In this document: positions 7,117 to 10,322 of the stretch, in pieces
Layout: every line of letters begins with the position of its first letter
Numbering within the stretch: the stretch's first letter is position 1
Source of the DNA: Bacteroidota bacterium
Lineage (GTDB): Bacteria; Bacteroidota; Bacteroidia; Flavobacteriales_F; PHOS-HE28
Length of the DNA stretch: 10,322 nucleotides
Direction of reading: 5' to 3'
Assembly (NCBI GenBank): GCA_023430325.1
Contig: JAEZAU010000124.1
Coordinates: forward strand, 1-10,322
Position numbers and translations under genes: made by a program
The notes under the pieces: model-generated
Databases searched by the model: none
Seen by the model: the letters and a program-made list of their open reading frames with translations, nothing else
What the model was told of the DNA's origin: nothing

Positions 7117-7218
7117 TTGCGTGAGGGACATACGCGGAAAGCCCGGACCCGGCGCTTTTGGCCGGGGAGGACTTGCAGCATTGGCCCGGCCCGAAGCTTT
7201 GCGAAGGGACACGCCCAA
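7117..7218 (+). repeat. structured repeat element, copy 2 (plus orientation)
   Basis: Boxes in order: TTGCGTGAGGGACA, GCGGAAAGCCCGGA, first hairpin CCCGGC (7148-7153) with GCCGGG (7161-7166) around 7 bases, GAGGACTTGCAGC, GGCCCGGCCC, a second weaker stem (CCC..GGG around 7191-7208), then GGGACACGCCCAA. The outer GCGTG (7119-7123) pairs with CACGC (7210-7214). Compared with copy 1 the last outer pair changes from A-T to G-C, keeping the pairing. It is sense-oriented to the VOC gene and ends 17 bases before that gene's candidate -7 box. Confidence 0.78.
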
Positions 7219-7234
7219 AGCTTTCCGATCGGGT

Positions 7235-7242
7235 TAGTTTCG
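7235..7242 (+). promoter_or_regulatory. candidate -7 box for the VOC gene
   Basis: TAGTTTCG, followed by C, has one mismatch from the Bacteroidota TAnnTTTG box. It lies 21 bases before the ATG at 7264, a spacing that would give a short leader. No clear -33 box is visible; the repeat element ends just upstream. Confidence 0.35.
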
Positions 7243-7263
7243 CATTCGTCTATCAACTTGTTC

Positions 7264-7650
7264 ATGGCACAACACAGAAAGATCCTCAATTGGTTCGAGA
7301 TACCTGCCAGCGATCTGGCGCGCGCGCAACGTTTTTATGAGCAGGTCTTCCAGATAAAGATGGATCGCACGGACCTGCCCAACATACAGATGGTGAGCTT
7401 TCCGATGGATGCGCAGGACAGCCCGGTCACGGGTGGCGCATTGGTGAAAAGCGAATTCCATAAGCCGAGCGATAATGGTGTGGTGATCTACTTGAGCGGC
7501 GATCCCGACCTCAATGTGGCATTGGGCCGTGTGGAGGAGGCCGGCGGAAAGATCATGATGCACAAGACGAAGATCAGCGATGATATCGGATACATGGCCT
7601 ACATCAAGGACAGTGAAGGCAACTCCATCGCCCTGCATTCCATCGGGTAG
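7264..7650 (+). CDS. VOC (vicinal oxygen chelate) family protein, glyoxalase-like
   Basis: 128 residues, the size of a single VOC domain with two beta-alpha-beta-beta-beta halves. The start ILNWFEIPASDLARAQRFYEQVF and the end YMAYIKDSEGNSIALHS are typical of the small glyoxalase/bleomycin-resistance-like proteins of the COG3324 kind. The middle GGKIMMHKTKISDDIGY fits the second half. Candidate metal ligands are E12 in the first strand and H125 near the end, but the usual four-ligand set is not evident, so enzyme activity and substrate are unknown. The frame is open upstream to 7114 across the repeat element; I chose the ATG at 7264 because the homologous part begins there and a possible promoter box lies 21 bases before it. 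The gene converges on the kinase gene with only 7 bases between stops. Confidence 0.9.
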   Translation: MAQHRKILNWFEIPASDLARAQRFYEQVFQIKMDRTDLPNIQMVSFPMDAQDSPVTGGALVKSEFHKPSDNGVVIYLSGDPDLNVALGRVEEAGGKIMMHKTKISDDIGYMAYIKDSEGNSIALHSIG

Positions 7651-7657
7651 ACCGAGG

Positions 7658-9022
7658 TCAAAGATGTGGTAGTGTAACAGTGAAGGTGGTGCCACCGCCG
7701 GTGCGCGCCTGCACGTGCACATTGCCTCCGTGCAGCTCGGCGATGCGGCGCACCAGCGAGAGCCCGATACCGTGGCCGGGCAGGCCTGCCGCATTGCTCC
7801 CGCGAAAGAACGGTCTGAAGATGTTGGAGACGTCCCTTTCGGGTATGCCGATACCTCGATCGGCCAGATCGAGCTTCACCACACCATCCAGGATATGAAG
7901 CCCCACCTCCACGCGCTTGTCCGGTGAGTATTTACAACCGTTCTCAATGAGGTTGAGCACCAGCGATCGCAGCAGGTTCTCGTTCCCCATTACCTGCATG
8001 AAGCGCTCATCATCCACCTCGGCCATGTTCACATCGATGGTGATATCGGGCTTCGATCGTAGAAGCTCACCGCGCACCTGCCAGATGACCTCATCGAGGC
8101 GCACGGGACTTACCTGGCCGCTCGAGAGGGCATTATCAGTCTGTGCGAGCAACAGGAGCCGGTTGGCGAGTTCGTTGAGCGATCGTATGTCCTCCATCAC
8201 CGATGCAATAGCGTTCTTATAGGTCTCTGTGGAGCGATCGCTGAGCAGGAGCACCTCAAGCTGGCCTGTGATCACCGTCAACGGAGTTCTGAGTTCGTGC
8301 GAGGCATTGGCAATGAAGGCACGCTGGGCATTGAATGCACGTTCCAACCTATCCAGCAATTCATTGAAGGAGACCGCCAGCTGCCAGATCTCATCCTTCT
8401 CCACACCCGGTCGAACGCGTTGCAGAAGATTGGCTGCATGTATGCCCTTCACCTGCGCCACCAGCTCCTGTATGGGCCGCAAGGCGCGCTCGGCATAGAT
8501 ACGCCCAAGAAGAAAGGTGATCAGCAGCCCGAAGCCGAAGGTGATCACCATCACCTGGCCCAGATTGCGCAGTTTGCTGCGGCCGAACCGATCGACGCCG
8601 GAGATGAGAATGACCAGGTCCTCCCCTTTGCCGGAATACACGAACCCGATGGCCTCACCGGCTCTTTCGAGATCGAGGATCTCTTCATTCCTGCGGATCT
8701 CATTGAGCAGCGCAGGAGCCACATCGCCAAGGCGCCAGTTGCCACTGGAGTAGAGCAGCTCGTCCTTTTCGTCATAGATCCGGATGGATTCGGATGGCAC
8801 CAGCGTGGGATTGCGCAACTCGATCTGTGAGATGAGCGACGGATCGAGGTCCTGGGCCTGCAACACCATGTTGGCCGTGCTGATACCACGGTCATGAATA
8901 CGGTCGCGGAACTGTTCAATGCGAAAGCTCGCACTGATGATGTAGACAGTGACGAACGCGCCGCCAAGGATCAACGAAGCCAGCAGCATGAAGCGTAGCG
9001 CCAGCTTGTTGCGTATGGTCAT
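7658..9022 (-). CDS. HAMP-domain sensor histidine kinase
   Basis: 454 residues. Membrane segment 1 (about 9-31) and segment 2 (about 155-173) flank a periplasmic sensor region of about 120 residues. Then come a HAMP linker (about 174-228), a HisKA domain with the phosphorylated H242 in NASHELRTPL, and a complete HATPase_c domain: N box N357-N361 in NLIENGCKYS, G1 DRGIGIP at 388-394, F box FRPFFRG at 402-408, and G2 GHGIGLSLV at 416-424. All catalytic motifs look intact. It autophosphorylates in response to an envelope or periplasmic signal and passes the phosphate to the regulator encoded just before it, with which it overlaps by four bases (ATGA). The layout resembles CusS-type kinases, but no metal-efflux gene is adjacent, so the signal is unknown. 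Confidence 0.93.
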   Translation of the reverse strand: MTIRNKLALRFMLLASLILGGAFVTVYIISASFRIEQFRDRIHDRGISTANMVLQAQDLDPSLISQIELRNPTLVPSESIRIYDEKDELLYSSGNWRLGDVAPALLNEIRRNEEILDLERAGEAIGFVYSGKGEDLVILISGVDRFGRSKLRNLGQVMVITFGFGLLITFLLGRIYAERALRPIQELVAQVKGIHAANLLQRVRPGVEKDEIWQLAVSFNELLDRLERAFNAQRAFIANASHELRTPLTVITGQLEVLLLSDRSTETYKNAIASVMEDIRSLNELANRLLLLAQTDNALSSGQVSPVRLDEVIWQVRGELLRSKPDITIDVNMAEVDDERFMQVMGNENLLRSLVLNLIENGCKYSPDKRVEVGLHILDGVVKLDLADRGIGIPERDVSNIFRPFFRGSNAAGLPGHGIGLSLVRRIAELHGGNVHVQARTGGGTTFTVTLPHL

Positions 9023-9699
9023 TCCGGAAGGGTGAGGATGTACCCCAAACCTACGCGCGTATGGATCAGCTTCGGTTCAAAATCCTTGTCCATCTTCTTG
9101 CGCAGCAGCTTCACGTAGACATCGACCACATTGGTGCCGGTATCGAATTTAATGTCCCACACATGCTCGCTGATCTCTGCACGCGACAGCACTTTACCGG
9201 CATTGCGCATGAGGTATTCCAGCAACGCGAACTCCTTTGCCGTAAGCGGTACACGATGGCCCTGTCGAACTGCCTCCTTGCGATCGAGGTCGAGCTCCAG
9301 ATCGTGGAACACGAGCTTTTGCCGCTCTTCGCGAACACCACTGCTGCGGCGTGAGAGTGATCGAAGGCGCGCCATGAGCTCCTTGAACTCGAAAGGTTTT
9401 ACCAGGTAGTCATCGGCACCACAATCGAGGCCGGTCACTTTGTCTTCCGTGGTGCCCAAGGCGGTGAGCATGAGAATGGGCACGGTGGAACCCGACCGAC
9501 GGATGCTCTTGCATAGCTCCAGGCCGTTGATGCCGGGCATGATCACATCCATGATGATCATATCATGTTCGCCCTGTGAGGCCATGCGTTTGCCGATGGT
9601 GCCATCGAAGGCCACATCCACATCGTAACCGCTTTCACGAAGACCTTGGGAAATGAAGGCTGAGACCTTCGGTTCATCCTCCACCAACAGAATTCTCAT
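9019..9699 (-). CDS. OmpR/PhoB-family response regulator
   Basis: 226 residues. The receiver domain (1-120) has the acidic pocket E7/D8, phosphoacceptor D51 in IIMDVIMPG, T79 and K101 in LVKPFEF. The C-terminal winged-helix domain (about 128-225) has VPLTAKEFALLEYLMRN and a recognition-helix region TNVVDVYVKLLRKKM, ending in HTRVGLGYIL. This is the OmpR/PhoB class, closest in style to CusR/CopR-like regulators. It binds DNA as a dimer when phosphorylated by the co-transcribed kinase downstream. It is the first gene of this operon; a TAGCTTCG box lies 20 bases before the ATG. Targets are not identifiable here, although an inverted repeat (9762-9791) upstream could be looked at as an autoregulatory site. 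Confidence 0.94.
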   Translation of the reverse strand: MRILLVEDEPKVSAFISQGLRESGYDVDVAFDGTIGKRMASQGEHDMIIMDVIMPGINGLELCKSIRRSGSTVPILMLTALGTTEDKVTGLDCGADDYLVKPFEFKELMARLRSLSRRSSGVREERQKLVFHDLELDLDRKEAVRQGHRVPLTAKEFALLEYLMRNAGKVLSRAEISEHVWDIKFDTGTNVVDVYVKLLRKKMDKDFEPKLIHTRVGLGYILTLPE

Positions 9700-9718
9700 T
9701 GATCTTGGAATTGCACCG

Positions 9719-9726
9719 CGAAGCTA
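9719..9726 (-). promoter_or_regulatory. candidate -7 box for the two-component operon
   Basis: Reads TAGCTTCG on the minus strand, followed by CG, one mismatch from TAnnTTTG and identical to the string upstream of the amidase operon. The gap to the ATG at 9699 is 19 bases. A T-rich GTTTTC lies about 24 bases upstream but is a poor -33 match. Confidence 0.4.
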
Positions 9727-9761
9727 AAGCTGGGCATGATCGGTACCGTGAAAACAGGGTG

Positions 9762-9791
9762 AACTTGAGGGTGGATCTTGAGGATCAAGTT
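9762..9791. repeat. 7-bp inverted repeat upstream of the response regulator
   Basis: AACTTGA (9762-9768) and TCAAGTT (9785-9791) are perfect inverted copies around 16 bases, which themselves contain GATC..GATC. It lies in the 121-base gap between the regulator and DUF4260 genes. It may be an operator or a hairpin; nothing else supports either. Confidence 0.4.
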
Positions 9792-9801
9792 GGAGGTTCT
9801 G

Positions 9802-9820
9802 AGCCCTGCGTTGCGGGGCT
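9802..9820 (-). terminator. hairpin directly after the DUF4260 stop
   Basis: AGCCC and GGGCT pair, with an inner GC/GC pair, immediately after the TGA of the DUF4260 gene on the minus strand. A run of Ts is lacking, so it may only be a transcript-end stabilising hairpin. Confidence 0.3.
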
Positions 9821-10198
9821 TCACGCTGTTCTCTCTTCCTTCCCGCCGATCCAGCCAAGATGGGTGTGTTTGAAGTGATCGGGATATTTAAGGCCGTAGC
9901 CGAAGATGCGATCCATGCTGGCGTGGCCGAAAAGGATGATGCCGGCGAGCATGACCGGATCGCTGTGCAGAAGGAAATGACCAATGAACGCGATCGCGAT
10001 CGCGAGTCCTTTATGATGGAAGATGTTGTATGTGAATGCGCCGATCCGTGTGTTGAACGCATAGCCGATCATGCCGATATCGGGACCTATGAAAAGCAGC
10101 AGATAGACCCACCACGGCGAATAGCTGATGAAAACGAAATGGAGTGCTACAAGGAACATCGCCAATTCCTCGAGCTTCAGTTGGATCTTCATGTTCAT
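9821..10198 (-). CDS. DUF4260 family membrane protein
   Basis: 125 residues. It matches the small DUF4260 proteins in the start KLEELAMFLVALHFVF, the PDIGMIGYAFNTRIGAFTYN segment, the FHHKGLAIA motif, and the near-invariant end FGHASMDRIFGYGLKYPDHFKHTHLGWIG. Three or four hydrophobic segments (about 11-26, 29-45, 63-76 and 80-91) suggest an integral inner-membrane protein; the conserved His/Asp residues (H61, H62, H92, D96, H108, H111, H113) could bind a metal, but the biochemical function of the family is not known. A second in-frame ATG is at 10192. The gene is preceded almost immediately by repeat copy 3, which leaves no room for a normal separate promoter. It is followed by a regulator gene on the same strand 121 bases away, probably separately transcribed. 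Confidence 0.9.
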   Translation of the reverse strand: MNMKIQLKLEELAMFLVALHFVFISYSPWWVYLLLFIGPDIGMIGYAFNTRIGAFTYNIFHHKGLAIAIAFIGHFLLHSDPVMLAGIILFGHASMDRIFGYGLKYPDHFKHTHLGWIGGKEERTA

Positions 10199-10205
10199 GC
10201 GTCAG

Positions 10206-10322
10206 CGCGTTAGCGATAGAAGCGGAAAGCCTGGACTACCGAAGGCGTAGCCGAAGGTAGGAGGACTTGCAGCGTAAAGCGCGACCCGCCTTCGCTGAAG
10301 CTTCGGCGGGCCTGCCCGCGAT
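10206..10322 (+). repeat. structured repeat element, copy 3 (plus orientation, may continue past the window)
   Basis: Boxes in order: GCGCGTTAGCGATAG, AGCGGAAAGCCTGGA, first hairpin CTACC (10236-10240) with GGTAG (10256-10260) and an inner GGC/GCC pair, GAGGACTTGCAGCG, AAAGCGCGACCC, second hairpin CCCGCC (10285-10290) with GGCGGG (10305-10310), then a diverged GGGCCTGCCCGCG. Its stems differ completely in sequence from those of copies 1 and 2 but still pair. The closing outer helix is not clear in this copy. It runs divergently from the DUF4260 gene, whose ATG is only 7 bases away. Confidence 0.75.

Noticed and set aside
6967..7218. CRISPR-like array from the repeated boxes
   Set aside because: Only two copies, in opposite orientation, with internal hairpins and no regular spacers; no cas genes.
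8297..8830. 177-codon plus-strand open frame within the kinase gene
   Set aside because: Antisense shadow of HAMP and sensor regions; no domain signal.

Overview
The window looks like ordinary chromosome from a fairly GC-rich member of the Bacteroidota, probably an uncultured Flavobacteriales-type lineage (inference). The reasons are the Bacteroidota-style LptD, a DUF4260 protein, an amidase with a SPOR-like tail next to an MCE protein, start codons without clear Shine-Dalgarno sequences, and possible TAnnTTTG-like promoter boxes. There are nine protein genes, one of them cut by the left edge. I see no tRNA, rRNA, CRISPR array, transposase or phage gene.

Layout. On the minus strand from about 3792 down to 1 lies a tight operon: a secreted N-acetylmuramoyl-L-alanine amidase, a membrane-anchored MlaD/MCE protein, a membrane (Fe-S) heterodisulfide-reductase-like protein and the start of a CCG-domain (Fe-S) partner. 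Divergent from it on the plus strand is a large LptD-like LPS assembly protein, whose stop overlaps the start of a glutamine amidotransferase (PabA/TrpG type). Next comes a repeat-filled gap (6967-7263) and a small VOC-fold protein. Convergent with that is a two-component system on the minus strand (OmpR-type regulator followed by its kinase, overlapping by 4 bases). A DUF4260 membrane protein on the minus strand ends the gene content.

The envelope theme is clear: LPS export (LptD), peptidoglycan hydrolysis (amidase) and lipid trafficking (MlaD) sit around one divergent control region. The redox pair downstream of mlaD is translationally coupled to it, but a functional link is not evident.

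The most unusual content is non-coding. Three copies of a roughly 100-base element (6967-7061 minus, 7117-7218 plus, 10206-10322 plus) share near-identical boxes, while the stems between the boxes differ in sequence but mostly remain able to pair. That is the signature of a conserved structure, RNA or single-stranded DNA. A second, unrelated long palindrome (186-261) sits between the two redox genes.
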